From Sceloporus undulatus (taxonomy: Eukaryota; Chordata; Lepidosauria; Squamata; Phrynosomatidae), in NCBI RefSeq assembly GCF_019175285.1, contig NC_056525.1, forward strand, positions 132,491,613 to 132,555,612: 64,000 nucleotides of DNA. Reading direction: 5' to 3'. This document shows, piece by piece, positions 11,161 to 21,734 of this stretch. How positions within the stretch are numbered: position 1 is the first letter of the stretch; each line of letters opens with the position of its first letter. Below the pieces are notes generated by a model. That model was given only the letters and a program-made list of their open reading frames with translations, made no database searches and was not told where the DNA came from. The translations under genes and the position numbers were made by a program.

Positions 11161-11261
11161 GATTTCCTAAGACAATCAAGACACGGGAGAAGCTGTCAGA
11201 ATATCTTACTGTAGTGATATTCACAACATCAGCACAACACGCAGCTGTAAATTTTGGTCAG
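11161..11261 (+). CDS. ALOX5: ALOX5 exon 12 (iron-ligand exon)
   Basis: This 101-nt exon is phase 1 in and phase 0 out. It codes [16 protein letters not shown] and then [18 protein letters not shown]. The motif HAAVN carries two ligands of the catalytic iron, His550 and Asn554 in human numbering. The length equals that recalled for human exon 12. The acceptor tgcctttcag is strong and the donor is CAG|gtctgg. Confidence 0.97.
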
Positions 11262-11389
11262 GTCTGGTTTATTTTGAAGTAATTCTGTACCTGGGCTCTC
11301 AATACGATAGGCTTTGGCAAAGGAATATCAGAAATGGAAAAATGTCAGATTATCTGCTATCAGAAAGCACAGAAAAGGCTAACCAAAGA

Positions 11390-11394
11390 GGGCC

Positions 11395-11431
<37 letters not shown>

Positions 11432-11444
11432 AGTGCTGCCGAAG
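11390..11444 (-). pseudogene. U6 snRNA retropseudogene, 5' part only
   Basis: The minus strand reads CTTCGGCAGCACTTATACTA and then AAATTGGAACGATACAGAGA, AGATTAGCATGGCCC. This is U6 snRNA nearly base for base, starting after the first few nucleotides. The match stops abruptly after about 55 nt, where true U6 continues with CTGCGCAAGG. The missing 3' half and absence of a U6 promoter make it non-functional. Confidence 0.9.
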
Positions 11445-11702
11445 AAAAGAAAATGTTTTTGGACAGGAAATAAAAACTGGAAGTAAGATGAGAAGGTGTC
11501 CCGGAAAAGTGCAGAACAGAAGTAAGATGAACAAAGGAAATGTAGATGGACTTCAATGAACAGAGAAGAGAGGGGAAAATATATATCTGAGATGCTGTCT
11601 CTCCATCACAAGTTCAGCTGGACTTCATATAAGTGATGTCATTGTGCCATTAGTTTTTATGACTGGTAGCAATCAGTGTTGTGACAGGATGAAGAGAAAC
11701 AT

Positions 11703-11875
11703 ATGTTGCATATGTCTTCAAGTCACCTGTCAATCTTATGGTGGCCTAATTAAATTCATAGGGTTTTCTTAGGCAAGGAATACTCAGTGGTTGTTTTGCC
11801 AGTTCCTTCTTGTTAAATATTTGGCTATAGCACCTGGTATACACCCAAATTCTGATTGCCAACCCTAGACACAGA
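11703..11875 (-). repeat. 5S-rRNA-derived SINE, tail plus partial head
   Basis: The plus strand reads cttcaagtcacctgtcaa, then catagggttttcttaggcaa, ggaatactcagtggt and agcacctggtata. This is the complement of the tail and 5S 3' end of the copies at 21.2 kb and 43.3 kb. The 5S part is mostly lost. Confidence 0.65.
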
Positions 11876-12029
11876 GGAACAACAAAAATCATGGAATTCT
11901 GTACATTAAAGGTGAACTAGGGTGCAAAAACATGGGAATCTAATAGAAGACATTTTATCATACCTTGGTCCCTGAAGATCTGTGGCTCAGATTCATGATT
12001 TTGAACACTGTGGTGCCACAATGTGACAA

Positions 12030-12253
12030 TACAGTGGGTCCCTTGTTCCAGGATCTCCTGTGGATAACAAAATCTGTGGATGCTCAAGTCCCATTAACTA
12101 TAACGGCACAGCACATGGATTGTCCCTTTATAAAATGTAAAATCAAGATTTGCTTATTTGGAATTTATACTTTTTTGGAATATTTCAAGCCAGGATGCTT
12201 GATCTGTGGAATAAAAAAAAATCCATGGATAAGGAGTGGAGGGTCAACTGTTA
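12030..12253 (-). mobile_element. Tigger-like (Tc1/mariner superfamily) MITE
   Basis: The ends are cagtgggtcccttgttcc and gagggtcaactg, bounded by TA/TTA. Internal motifs are gtggataacaaaatctgtgg and ggataaggagtgga. Related copies lie at 35999, 45853, 48124 and 51137. It is too short to encode a transposase. Confidence 0.7.
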
Positions 12254-12395
12254 TGTGATTGCTGTGGTTCATTTTATAGAGCTGAAGGTCTCGGATGTGA
12301 GGGTGGTTGAGAATCATCCTTTGGAAAAATCATATGATATAGGAGGATCAATTTTTTTTATTTCATGAGTTTTGACCTTGACCCTGACCTAGGGT

Positions 12396-12553
12396 TGCCA
12401 TACTTGACAAACTCAGCCCAAAATGTAGGGCATTTAAGAAAAAACAAAGGGCCTTAAATTCCTACATTTTGGCTGAGTTTTGTCCTGCAGTTGTCCTACA
12501 GTTTGGGGTCTAGATTTTGTCCTACTTTGTCCCAAGTTTAGTGGACAATTATG
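12396..12553. mobile_element. MITE with GGGTTGCCAT ends
   Basis: It starts agggttgccatacttg and ends caattatggcaacct, with TA at both borders. The inner part carries aactcagcccaaaatgtagg opposed to tacattttggctgagttttg, so the element folds back on itself. A larger relative lies at 60264-60508. Confidence 0.7.
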
Positions 12554-12752
12554 GCAACCTAACCCTGACCCTTTTAATTTAGACCATACAGAATTACCCC
12601 TTGCTCCCTTAATCTACCCAGCTAAATTGTAGTCTTGAACTCAAGTTGAAGAAGATTACCTCTTAGCCATCATCGTTCTGTTGCTGCTTTGCTTAATTTC
12701 CTAATTCCTAGTACGGTTTAATCTTACTGGCCTTAATCTTCTTATTTTTCAG

Positions 12753-12923
12753 TATGACTGGTATTCCTGGATTCCTAATGCCCCTCCAACTATGCGCTGC
12801 CCACCACCTACAAAAAAGGGGAGTGTTACCATTGAGTATATCATTGAGAGTTTACCAGACAGGGGCCGCTCTTGTTGGCATCTTGGTGCTGTCTGGGCCT
12901 TAAGTCAGTTTCAGGAAAATGAA
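12753..12923 (+). CDS. ALOX5: ALOX5 exon 13
   Basis: This 171-nt exon is phase 0 at both ends and codes 57 residues, from [20 protein letters not shown] to ALSQFQENE. It keeps the residues matching human Trp599, His600 and Ala603 in the motif CWHLGAVWA, which line the 5-lipoxygenase substrate pocket. The acceptor is ttatttttcag and the donor is GAA|gtgagt. The length is as recalled for human exon 13. Confidence 0.97.
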
Positions 12924-13754
12924 GTGAGTGAAACCTTTCTCTCTTATGCCTACTTTTATATATCTCATTAATTATATATAAAACCCAAATTAGCACTTTG
13001 CATCATTTTGAGGAGTTGGCCAAGATTTAAATCTTGTTAACGTCCCTAGCAAGGGCACCTCCATAGAGTTGTAACTGTGGGCACCAAAAGTAGTGCTAGG
13101 GGACTTCTCTGGAGTCCAGACATTTGTATCCCTGCGCCTGCTAGGGTCTTGCACAAGACTAGGCAAAGTTGTCTTGTCTACATGTGGGATATTCTTCCAG
13201 GCTGCTCCTTATGCTCCTGGGTATGTGATACAGGTATATGAGACTGCACCCAGCTGGGAGTATATGGAATTGTTACATACTTCATTTAACAGTAGTTACA
13301 TGACTGGAAGACTGAGGCCTACCTAAAACAGATGGATTGTGCAGGACTAGAATATATAACTGGCCTTTCCATATCAGAACCCAACACCAAGACTCGAAGA
13401 ACATAGCATTCTGCCATACACTTCTGCTTCCCTCCTGCTCCCAGGAGGCAGCTTTGGAAGGTCAGGGGACACTGTTACAACTATTTGTTGGGTGGAGAGG
13501 GGGAGACCCACAGGCAATACCCAGCTGGAAGTCTGGGAGAGCAACGTCAGATCACTATGCCAGCTTCAAAACTACAGCTTGCCCTACTCTTTAGCAAATG
13601 GCAGTAGCAATGTGCTTCTGTAGTTGGAAGCTGCCAGGAGGAGAGTGTACATTCAGAGGTACTGAATCCCTCCTTTGCAACATCCCTACTTTGCAACTCC
13701 CATGCAGAGAGGATGCAACATGCAACATTAGGTATTCATTTCACAGCCATCTGA

Positions 13755-13755
<1 letters not shown>

Positions 13756-13803
<48 letters not shown>
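13756..13803. repeat. (AAT)n microsatellite
   Basis: About 16 perfect AAT units. Confidence 0.98.
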
Positions 13804-13804
<1 letters not shown>

Positions 13805-13809
13805 AGACC

Positions 13810-14090
13810 CATATCCCCAAATCCCCCCCCCAAAATACAATTAAACAATTCGTTACTTAAAACATACCTTAAAATGACAAACAAAATTAACAGATCAAAG
13901 CAGTGGCTGTGGCGAGAGTTAGGGGTATAGGAGGTCAGATTTTTGGTGGCCGGTTATCTATTCAGGAAAGGCCTGTCCCAAAAGATCCATCTTAACAGCT
14001 TTTTTAAAGCTGTCTAAGGTGGTAATGTGATGGATCTCTTCCGGCAGAACCATTCCATAATCTGGGAATCTGTAAACAGGCATTGCAAAC
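13810..14090 (-). repeat. Non-LTR (L2/CR1-like) 3' fragment, uncertain family
   Basis: The AT-rich start is followed by cttaacagctttttt, ctgtctaaggtggtaatgtg, gatctcttccggcag and ccattccataatctggg. I recognise this as a common squamate LINE-related repeat. A related stretch lies at 23392-23743. The family name is not certain. Confidence 0.45.
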
Positions 14091-14244
14091 ATGTTGGAGT
14101 ATTTTAACTCAGGAAAATCAATATTCTATATTGGATTAGACCACAGAAAGGGAAGGTTACCATTTTTGCAATGGCATGGTTAACTTTTGGGACTTCTTTT
14201 AGATCTTTTACAACAAATATCTTTTGTGTCCACTTTACTACCAG

Positions 14245-14424
14245 GTGTTTCTGGGGATGTATCCAGATGAACACTTTATAGAGAAGCCAGTGAAAGAGGC
14301 CATGAAGAAATTCCGGAAGAATCTTGATGATATTACCAGTGATATTACTGAACGGAACAGGAACAAAAAACTCCCCTACTATTACCTTTCCCCAGATCAG
14401 ATTCCTAACAGTGTGGCAATCTGA
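14245..14424 (+). CDS. ALOX5: ALOX5 exon 14 (last coding exon)
   Basis: It codes the final 59 residues, [20 protein letters not shown] through [15 protein letters not shown], followed by TGA. The C-terminal Ile is the fifth iron ligand in lipoxygenases. Ser663, an ERK site in human ALOX5, is kept in YYYLSP. The human Lys653-Lys655 run reads RNK here, followed by an extra Lys. The acceptor is tttactaccag. Confidence 0.97.
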   Translation: MFLGMYPDEHFIEKPVKEAMKKFRKNLDDITSDITERNRNKKLPYYYLSPDQIPNSVAI

Positions 14425-16323
14425 TAGTAAGACAGTGGTAGTGAGCTAGAATAACTGTCCATATATGACAAATTATTTAAAGGTAGATTATCTGGCATTA
14501 GTGCCTCTTGGAGCTTAGTCAGTACTGAATGGTATAATGGCCTTGGTTTCTATTAGATGTACATCTGCTGATATAATTAGTTACTACTGCTATTCAATAG
14601 AACTGTGTTAGAACTAAGGCAGAGTTGGGCAGCTCTGCCCCCCCCCCAGATGTTAGTGGACTTCAGCTTCCATAATCCCTCCTCATTTGCTAAAATTACT
14701 AGGAGTGATGGGAGCTCCCATCCAATAACATCTGGAGGGGCACTATTTTGGGCCCTTCTTTATTACTTTTATCTTAACAGCGTCTTTTGTAAGTAGGGAG
14801 AGTCTTAACTGAATTGCTTTCTCTCACACACTTCTGTTGGGAGGACAAAACTGAAAGAGTTCATATCTGGAGAAATTCAATACTTCTTCAGCTTCTTTGC
14901 GATTATGATTTTTTATATGGAGTGCGCGCAAAATTCCAGCACACTATCAAAAGACCTTCACACTTTACAATATTCCCCACAACAGCATCCATCTGCAAAC
15001 ATCCCATGTTTTCTTAGAGTTGCAACCATCTTCTTTTTCTTATTATTTTAGTATTAGTTGTATTTTATTTCTTATTTGAGGAAACACAACTCCTTTAATA
15101 AGGATGGGGAAGTGATTTATTGAGGACGTCACACACCACAAGTGTAATTGCCCTTAGTGTGATTCCTTTAGCTTTTTAAAAGATGCTTAAAAACAAGCTT
15201 TTAAAACTTTTAATGTGGATGGTAACCTACTGGGACACAGCACTGGGATTCATCACACGATCAACACAATCATTACAGTGGAAGCCAATTTTATCAACCT
15301 ACCGGTATTTAAAATTCTGCTTTACCCCGTCCTTATCCTCTGTGTGATAATCTCCACAGTATTGTGTGGCAGTAAAATGGGGAGGGAGCAACTTGGAGTG
15401 CAACAAGAAAGTAGAAGAAACTAGTGTGAAGAGTTGGATAAGATGATTTGTTATTATAAATATACTGCAAAGACAAGAGAAGTGAGAGAAATGATAGCAA
15501 ATGTACTGCTAACATAAAATAGGTATTTTGTTCTTTTGCAACTTTTTTGCTTTTGCTTGGCCAATTGGCTCTTAGAAACCTTTTCTTTTCTTTAACCCTT
15601 TCTTAAGATGATTTACTACAAGTTAATCAGCATTCATGTTCACTGCAAGAATTAAAAAGGACTCTAACATGTTAACATCAGAGTGGATCCCTCTGTGGCA
15701 ACTATCTTGGCATTCAATACTCTGTAAGGATCATAGTTTCAGTTCTACCATTGCTGAAGTTAAGAAATTATCTATTCTAACCATTTTCAATTCTATGCCA
15801 TTTTTAACAGATTGCAGTTTTATAAATTGCTTTCCTTTTCAAATCATACTTAACTGAGTATATTTTGGGTACCTTGATCTTAGAAGTCATTAGTTCAACA
15901 GTTTCAACAGTTGTCTCATATTTTAGACCATAATAAGAAAGGTAAAGCAAGCTAAAATTTCCTTCAGAATTTTCTATCAAATTAACAATAAGTTTTGTTA
16001 ATGTGAACAGATTTTAAAAGTGATGTTTTATTTGAGTACAGAAATGCAGACATTCAATCTGTAAATCAGTTTGTTGAGAAATTCAGCATTTATAAAACCA
16101 GCAAGATGGGCCAAATCGAGCGCTAATATCCATCTGCCAATCTCAGGAATGGTCTTACCAGACCTTAGATTATTTTAATATGCTGTTGCTCTTATGTTCA
16201 TGCATAAATGGGTATAAGGCCCAAAACTGAAACATTTTAGAATACTTGATTATGTTGGTTACATCTCCTCTCAAGGGACTGAATACAATGGTAGTCTTTA
16301 TTATTCTTCCTTTTCTGAATAAA
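14425..16323 (+). other. ALOX5: ALOX5 3' UTR (extent uncertain)
   Basis: No poly(A) signal AATAAA follows the stop closely. The first perfect one that I find is at 16318-16323 (gaataaaaatg), with others at 17055-17060 and 17179-17184. A variant ATTAAA lies near 15650. The UTR may therefore run 1.9-2.8 kb. A hAT-like MITE (14620-14757) lies inside. Confidence 0.45.
14620..14757. mobile_element. hAT-like MITE
   Basis: The left end is cagagttgggcagctctgcc and the right half is aacatctggaggggcact then ttttgggccc. The inner pair cagatgttagtgga / aataacatctgg is inverted. The same family as 32727-32863 is likely. It lies in the probable ALOX5 3' UTR. Confidence 0.6.
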
Positions 16324-16602
16324 AATGTTGGTAACAAGCATTTATTTACTGCTATAGCTAATGAAACTCGCTACAGCAAAAAGTTGGCATCCGATAGATG
16401 AAATCGGCATGGGGGTATGTGGAGATGAACATGGAATTTAGCTCTGAATGAAAAATTGGTGGTGCAAAGTAAATGACCATAATAAGAAACAGAACAGAGA
16501 AGCAACAGATACGTAAATTCATAGCCTATTGTTGCTTGGGACTTACATATTCTCAAATGACCGTACTTATTTCAGTGACCACTTTCATTTAGGAGACCAT
16601 GG

Positions 16603-16723
16603 CACATTAGGCCACAGTGCATTAGTCATTCCACCATGGTGCAACATATACATGATGTTATAATGTACTGTATGGGCATGTTTGCACCATGGTGGAATGA
16701 CTGGTGCACCATGGCCTAATGTG
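16603..16723. mobile_element. Fold-back MITE (near-palindrome)
   Basis: The left arm is cacattaggccacagtgcat then cattccaccatggtgcaa. The right arm is its complement, ttgcaccatggtggaatg then gcaccatggcctaatgtg. Arms of about 42 bp surround a 40-bp AT-rich centre. No open frame is present. Confidence 0.75.
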
Positions 16724-17504
16724 ACATGGGCAATGATGTATATTTCAACACTGGCTAGGAAGTGACAAAGTGGAAGATTGCTTGATGTGCATCAGAAGTG
16801 CCTGAAAGCACTCACGCCAATGCCTGCATGTGCATCTAGGCAATTCGGCAGCAGGACTTTATTTCTGCAGTGTAGGTTCAGTTTTATGAAATTACAAAAT
16901 GTAGTGTGATGCAGGATATTGGATTGTATCAGTAATTAGACATAAGGATGTCAAGTTATTCAAGAAAAATGAAATTGCTGATTTCTTCAAAGTAAACTGA
17001 TCATGAAAAGCCTACCATTGTACTCCATCCCTTGGGAGGTGATGTAACCAACATAATAAACTAGAGTATTCCAAAAACAAAAGGACGATTGCTGGTTATT
17101 TAGAGCCAGTATTTATCAGGTGTTGACTTGCTATGAGACAATTCTGTTAATGCTCTGATTCTCTGTTCATTTTTTTTGAATAAAATTATATTTTAAAAAA
17201 ACCTAAATCAAGGAGTATTATGCCTTCTTGAATGGAAAAGATGTGAATAAGTCCTCCCAAGCAAGTTTCCCCAATACATTAACGTTTTGAATATGCTGTT
17301 GAAGGGATGCACAAAGCACCTCCAAATGTTTAAAGTAAAATGTGTTTATGGTGTATAAGGTCCAGATCACAGGTTATACTGATAGCCAGAATCAGTGGAG
17401 TGAGGATTTTTCTTCCTCCCACAGTCACTGCAGTCCTCTGTGGCATCTATAACTTGCACCAATTATTTTGTTTTGGAACAGGTTTTTAAGTTGAACAGGA
17501 GCTA

Positions 17505-18885
17505 TAGGAAGAAGGACGGATTTCCAATTCTGGAAAAAGTGGCAAGGCCTAATATATCATTGGATTTTGCCTACACTATATCCCTTATTTTTTAAAATAA
17601 AAAAATGAACAAAAAGTACAATTACAAAAATGAGGAATAACAAAATAGAATCAATCAATGTGTAGAGACTATGGAGATTATGGAAATCTGTGCCAGGATA
17701 GATGCTTGTTGTAACCATGTGGAATGGATCTTACTGCATGGCCAGGAGCCCAGGCAGTAGGCAGCCCATATCCAACCCAGGTTTCTTTGGCAGCTTTTCA
17801 AGAACAGAAAAATCCTGTTGATTAAAAACAGCCAGAGAAGCCCAGGTTGGATACAGGCTGTCTATTGCCCAGGCTCTCGGCCATGCGATAAGATCTGTTC
17901 CAGACAGTTACAAGCCGCATCTATCCCAGCGTGGATTTCCTGTGTGATAATTTCCTATATTACAAGCAGGTGGAAGTTTGATTCATGTGTCCCTGTGATG
18001 ATTATTGTAGCTAATAAAAGGAACCCAAATTGCTGTGAAGTCATCCAGGTTTATGACTGGCAGGGAAATCAGCACTGAGATTCGCTGGAGTCTTCCAGAG
18101 GTTTCAGCACTGCTGTGATTGTTTTGCTTCTGGCTACAGGGGATGTAGCCAGGTGCTTCGCCAATCTTGCCTGTTCTCACAAACCATGGAATGGCGTTTG
18201 GTTTAGTAAGTTGGCTCAACCTAGATTAGTAGATCCCTGGTACACTGATGTACATAATTGCAGCTAATGTCTCCAGTTAACTTTTTGTGTAAGTTTTTCC
18301 AGTTCCGCAAGAGCTCCAAGACCTTAAGATATGATTTCCTAGTATTTAGATTGTTCGTAGTTTTCCAATTGTCTGTCCCATCTCTTTCTCAAAAGAACAC
18401 ACAACCTAAGGAATGTGCAAAGGAAACAAATGCATAGTAAGATGGATCACAGAGGAGTTTGAGGGAGGCACACAGTGTGTTTCCAAGGAGAGAAGATGAA
18501 TTCAAGAATGTGTGTGTGTGTGTGCAAGAAATGGTACATTTCAAGTTGAAAGCAAGTATGTGTATGAGAAAAACAACACAAAGAAGAGAATAAGCAAGAG
18601 AAAATTTACATGGAAATGTGCAAAACCAAGAGAGAGAAAGAATGCAAATATGGGAAAGGACAGGAGAGAGAAGTTTACGAAGTGAGAATGTGTGATAAAT
18701 ATAACATAAGACAGAGTGTCATAAACAGAAAATAGTGTTCTATCAGGGAGGGAGAGGAATGCTTTCTCCCTAAAAGGTTTGCGGTCTAGTGTAGGATATA
18801 AGGTAGGCAAAATCCAATGATATATTATGCCTTGCTACTTCTTCCAGAATCAAAAATCTGTCCTATCTCCTATAGCCTTCCTCGG
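17505..18885. repeat. Inverted repeat pair ~1.2 kb apart (unidentified element)
   Basis: 17508-17592 and 18795-18885 are reverse complements with modest divergence. The shared core is tggcaaggcctaatatatca on the left against tgatatattatgccttgcta on the right, plus tcctatag at the outer edge. These may be the terminal repeats of a ~1.4-kb element. The interior holds a separate palindrome and no recognisable transposase. Confidence 0.65.
17681..17940. repeat. Large imperfect palindrome
   Basis: The left arm (17681-17792) and right arm (17831-17940) are about 110 bp each and roughly 75-80% complementary, with a ~38-nt centre. Paired blocks include catatccaacccaggtttct against agaagcccaggttggataca, and gcatggccaggagcccaggc against gcccaggctctcggccatgc. 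Confidence 0.75.
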
Positions 18886-19439
18886 TGCTATTACTTTTCT
18901 CCTTAGTAGCAAAAGCCCTCAATTAGCTAAACAATCTTATGAAAATTGCAAGATCTCCCTCCCACACAGACAATCTAGCTATAGTTATCAGAGTACAGAT
19001 ATGAAACTTCACTACAATGTACTCTACTCAGGGTTGCCTTGAAAACAGTTCAGAAGTGCACTTTCTCCAAAGCATCATGGCTTAGATGAGTGCTACTCAA
19101 AGGGTAGTACATGGACCCAGCTTCCAGGAAAGGAAATATATACATATAGCCAATGGCACTTGAAACTGGCACACTGGGGGAAAATTAGACTATTAAAAAA
19201 AAGAATTGGCAAAATCAGGTATCTGAGAAGCCTTTAAAGATCTCAGAGAATGTTAATGGTCTCATTAGACAGTGTGTTCAATTAACCAATCAAACAATCC
19301 AACCTTATTGTGATTAACACTTGTGTTTATCACAACACAGACACACAAACTAACTGAATACATGACCTAGATGCTATTCATCAATTCTTAAAGTTGCTTG
19401 AAATTTGGAAATGAAAATGACACCCACATCAACAGCCTT

Positions 19440-19633
19440 AGGAACTTCCTGACAGTAAGGGCTGTTCAACAGTGGAACACACTCCCTCGGAGTGTAGTGG
19501 AGTCTCCCTCCTTGGAGGTCTTTAAACAGAGGCTGGATGGCCATCTGTTGAGGATGCTTTGATTTGGATTTCCTGCATGGCAGAATGGGGTTGGACTGGA
19601 TGGCCCTAGTGGTCTCTTCCAACTCTATGATTC
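19440..19633 (+). mobile_element. CR1 LINE 3' end
   Basis: It runs from gaacttcctgacagtaaggg through ggctggatggccatctgttg to cttccaactctatgattct. It is a standard 5'-truncated CR1 and lies just downstream of the likely MARCHF8 transcript end. Confidence 0.88.
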
Positions 19634-19876
19634 TTTATGCAGAAGAATAAATGACTTTAAAATGCATCAAAATCCCCTTTCCTCTTATTTATACAAGGAA
19701 TCAAAACCGTATCACACGGCTGGTCCATGGATGTATACTTTAACAAACACCATTCAGAACACTGAAACACTGTACAGGTTACATGAAACATTCAATGTGT
19801 TTATAATCTTACAGAATTAATGTGTGCAAACAATACTGTCTGCAAAATATGCTCTTAGGACAAAAAGTCCAGAATA

Positions 19877-19882
19877 TTTATT
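19877..19882 (-). terminator. MARCHF8: Candidate MARCHF8 poly(A) signal
   Basis: TTTATT on the plus strand gives AATAAA on the minus strand, about 670 nt past the MARCHF8 stop. A second candidate is at 19992-19997. Which one is used cannot be told from sequence. Confidence 0.35.
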
Positions 19883-20547
19883 GTATGCTTAAGAAAGATG
19901 GAGGACTTCACAAACCATTCTCCTTAAGGCAAGTGGTACAAACAGTTCTTCAATAATACAAAGGAACATACTGAAACAAGATTCTTTAAAATTTATTATA
20001 AAATAAAAATGATTAAAAGTGCTCTATGCTTTTGCACAACATGAAGCAAAGTCTCACATTTTAGCAAATTGTTGTGGTAATACTAGATCTATACAGGACT
20101 TAGAGTCTCAAACGTATGGAGGGAGGGGAGGCTTCTCCCTACTATACTAGTCTTGTGAAGAAAGTTCATTCATATTTACACGCACACACACAGACACACA
20201 TGAGCACAAACATTCACATACTGCTAAAACACAATTCCATGTTTTAGCTCCATGTGTCTCTCATACAGTAAAGGAAGTAGACATTTCCATTAATTCATAA
20301 CCCTAGAAAATTGGAGATCAAGCTTTGAAAAAAATCTGTTCTTTAAAGTTTCCACCTCATTTACATATTGTATAATCAATCTTGTACTCCTCTCTGTAGG
20401 TCATCTTGAGATTTGCAGCCTCAGTAATCTTAATGCGTTTAGTAAAATTTTAGAAAATCCACCAGCTCAATCTTGGCTGATTTTAAATGGTTGAGAACAA
20501 TGCTGGTGCAGATCTTCATAGAAAGAGAGGGAAAAAAGAAGAGTATG
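19883..20547 (-). other. MARCHF8: MARCHF8 3' UTR (probable)
   Basis: This is AT-rich sequence between the MARCHF8 stop codon and the candidate poly(A) signals. It includes a short CA-rich run near 20180. No repeat is recognised within it. Confidence 0.5.
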
Positions 20548-20852
20548 TCAGATATGCAAAATGTTTGCCCTGGAGTCTTCAGGCTCTACATAATGTGAAC
20601 TGTTAGTTTCTGCAAGATGACTTGCAAGGATATCTGTATTTTCAAGATTTGACTCAGTTAGCATTGGTTTTTCAAACATGTTCTTTTTGCTGGTTTCTGG
20701 ACAGTTCTGTACATATATTACACGGTTGTATGCCTTAAGTCTTTTCCAAAGCTGTATGTAGACTTTGCACTGAACGTACATGAAAAGAATTCCTCCAGTG
20801 AAACCAATGGCAACAACAACTAGTTTCGTCCAAAACGGCCACTCTAAAATAC
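20548..20852 (-). CDS. MARCHF8: MARCHF8 last coding exon (TM2 and C-terminal tail)
   Basis: MARCHF8 is a membrane-bound RING-CH E3 ubiquitin ligase. It tags transmembrane proteins such as MHC class II and transferrin receptor for endosomal and lysosomal sorting. This 305-nt exon is entered in phase 1 after ctccag. It codes [18 protein letters not shown], the second membrane segment, then [35 protein letters not shown] and the tail ending [12 protein letters not shown]. It matches human MARCHF8 to the C-terminus. TGA is at 20548-20550. Confidence 0.96.
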
Positions 20853-21180
20853 CTGGAGAAAAATTAAATTAAAAAAGTTAGCATACAGTGCCTCTGTTAG
20901 ACAACACGCTGAACTCTTTAGATTCAAGACCCCCCTAGAATATAGAATATGAGAAGAAATTTATTTTAGGATTCAAATCACAATACAAGAAAAAACAACA
21001 GGATAGCACTAAAATAAGTAATGCAAACACTAAAGAAATTAAGCCACATTCCATCTTTTGCATGAATATATACAGCTGCATTTACTTGTAATGAGTGGCC
21101 AAGAAATTTCTCAAAAAGCAAAGTCTAACACTCCTTTGGCTTCTGCCTCTAAGTCATTGACTTCATATGATGAATGCATA

Positions 21181-21392
21181 TGTGTGTGCTATTCAGGTGC
21201 ATATCAACTGGCAACTCCATGAATTTCACATGGTTTTCTTTCGCAAGGAATACTGAAGAGGTGCTCTATTCATCTGAAATACAGCCTACAGTACCTGAGA
21301 TTCCTTGGCGGTCTTTCATCCAAGTAATAACCCAACCCTGACTTTGCTTCACTTCAACGCTCAGACAGGATATGGTGCCTTCAGGGTATTAT
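21181..21392 (-). repeat. 5S-rRNA-derived SINE, near complete
   Basis: On the minus strand the head follows 5S rRNA along most of its length: aataccctgaaggcacca, cctgtctgagcgttgaagt, gggttattacttggatgaaa, gaccgcc and ggtactgtaggc. The tail after it reads atttcagatg, ggaatactgaag, attcct and caactggcaac, shared with the 43.3-kb copy. It matches far more of 5S rRNA than chance allows. It is decayed, so it is not a working 5S gene. Confidence 0.8.
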
Positions 21393-21734
21393 AATATCAC
21401 CTATTTCATTCTGGCCAGCAAGGTGAGGACATCAATCAGGGACATAGCCAGGATTTTGGGAAGGGGGGGGCGTCTAGACCAAATGCCACCATTAAAATGG
21501 AGCTTGGGCACGGCGGCGCAGCAGCACACACCATTCATCGTATCTAACGGAAGGGGGTCCCCCCCGTGGCTACGTCCCTGCACCAATTTAACTTGTCAAT
21601 TTGTCTGCATGTTCATAACACAACATCTTTATTGAACAATAAGATACCATGTTTGGACACATTACTTAGTTAAGGTATAATAACTGTGGTTTGTTTGTTT
21701 GAATTAGTCCTAATCAACTGATTTGGCCAGTGAG

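Larger units (their letters stand above)
11262..12752 (+). other. ALOX5: ALOX5 intron 12
   Basis: It contains a truncated U6 copy (11390-11444), a 5S-SINE tail (11703-11875), a Tigger-like MITE (12030-12253) and a MITE with GGTTGCC ends (12396-12553). The rest is unremarkable. Confidence 0.8.
12924..14244 (+). other. ALOX5: ALOX5 intron 13
   Basis: It holds an (AAT)n microsatellite (13756-13803) and an old LINE-type fragment (about 13810-14090). 12924-13750 has no recognisable gene or repeat. Confidence 0.75.
16724..19876. other. Convergent intergenic space between ALOX5 and MARCHF8
   Basis: It contains inverted-repeat structures (17505-18885, 17681-17940), a CR1 tail (19440-19633), poly(A) candidates for both genes and a short TG run near 18512. 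16724-17500 and 18890-19430 hold nothing that I can assign. Small frames such as the minus-strand one at 18541-18810 look like chance. Confidence 0.7.

Noticed and set aside
11390-11444. Functional U6 snRNA gene
   Set aside because: Only the first half of U6 is present, with no 3' T run in place and no upstream promoter elements seen.
21281-21390. Functional 5S rRNA gene
   Set aside because: Many mismatches, and it is followed by a SINE tail instead of a terminator.
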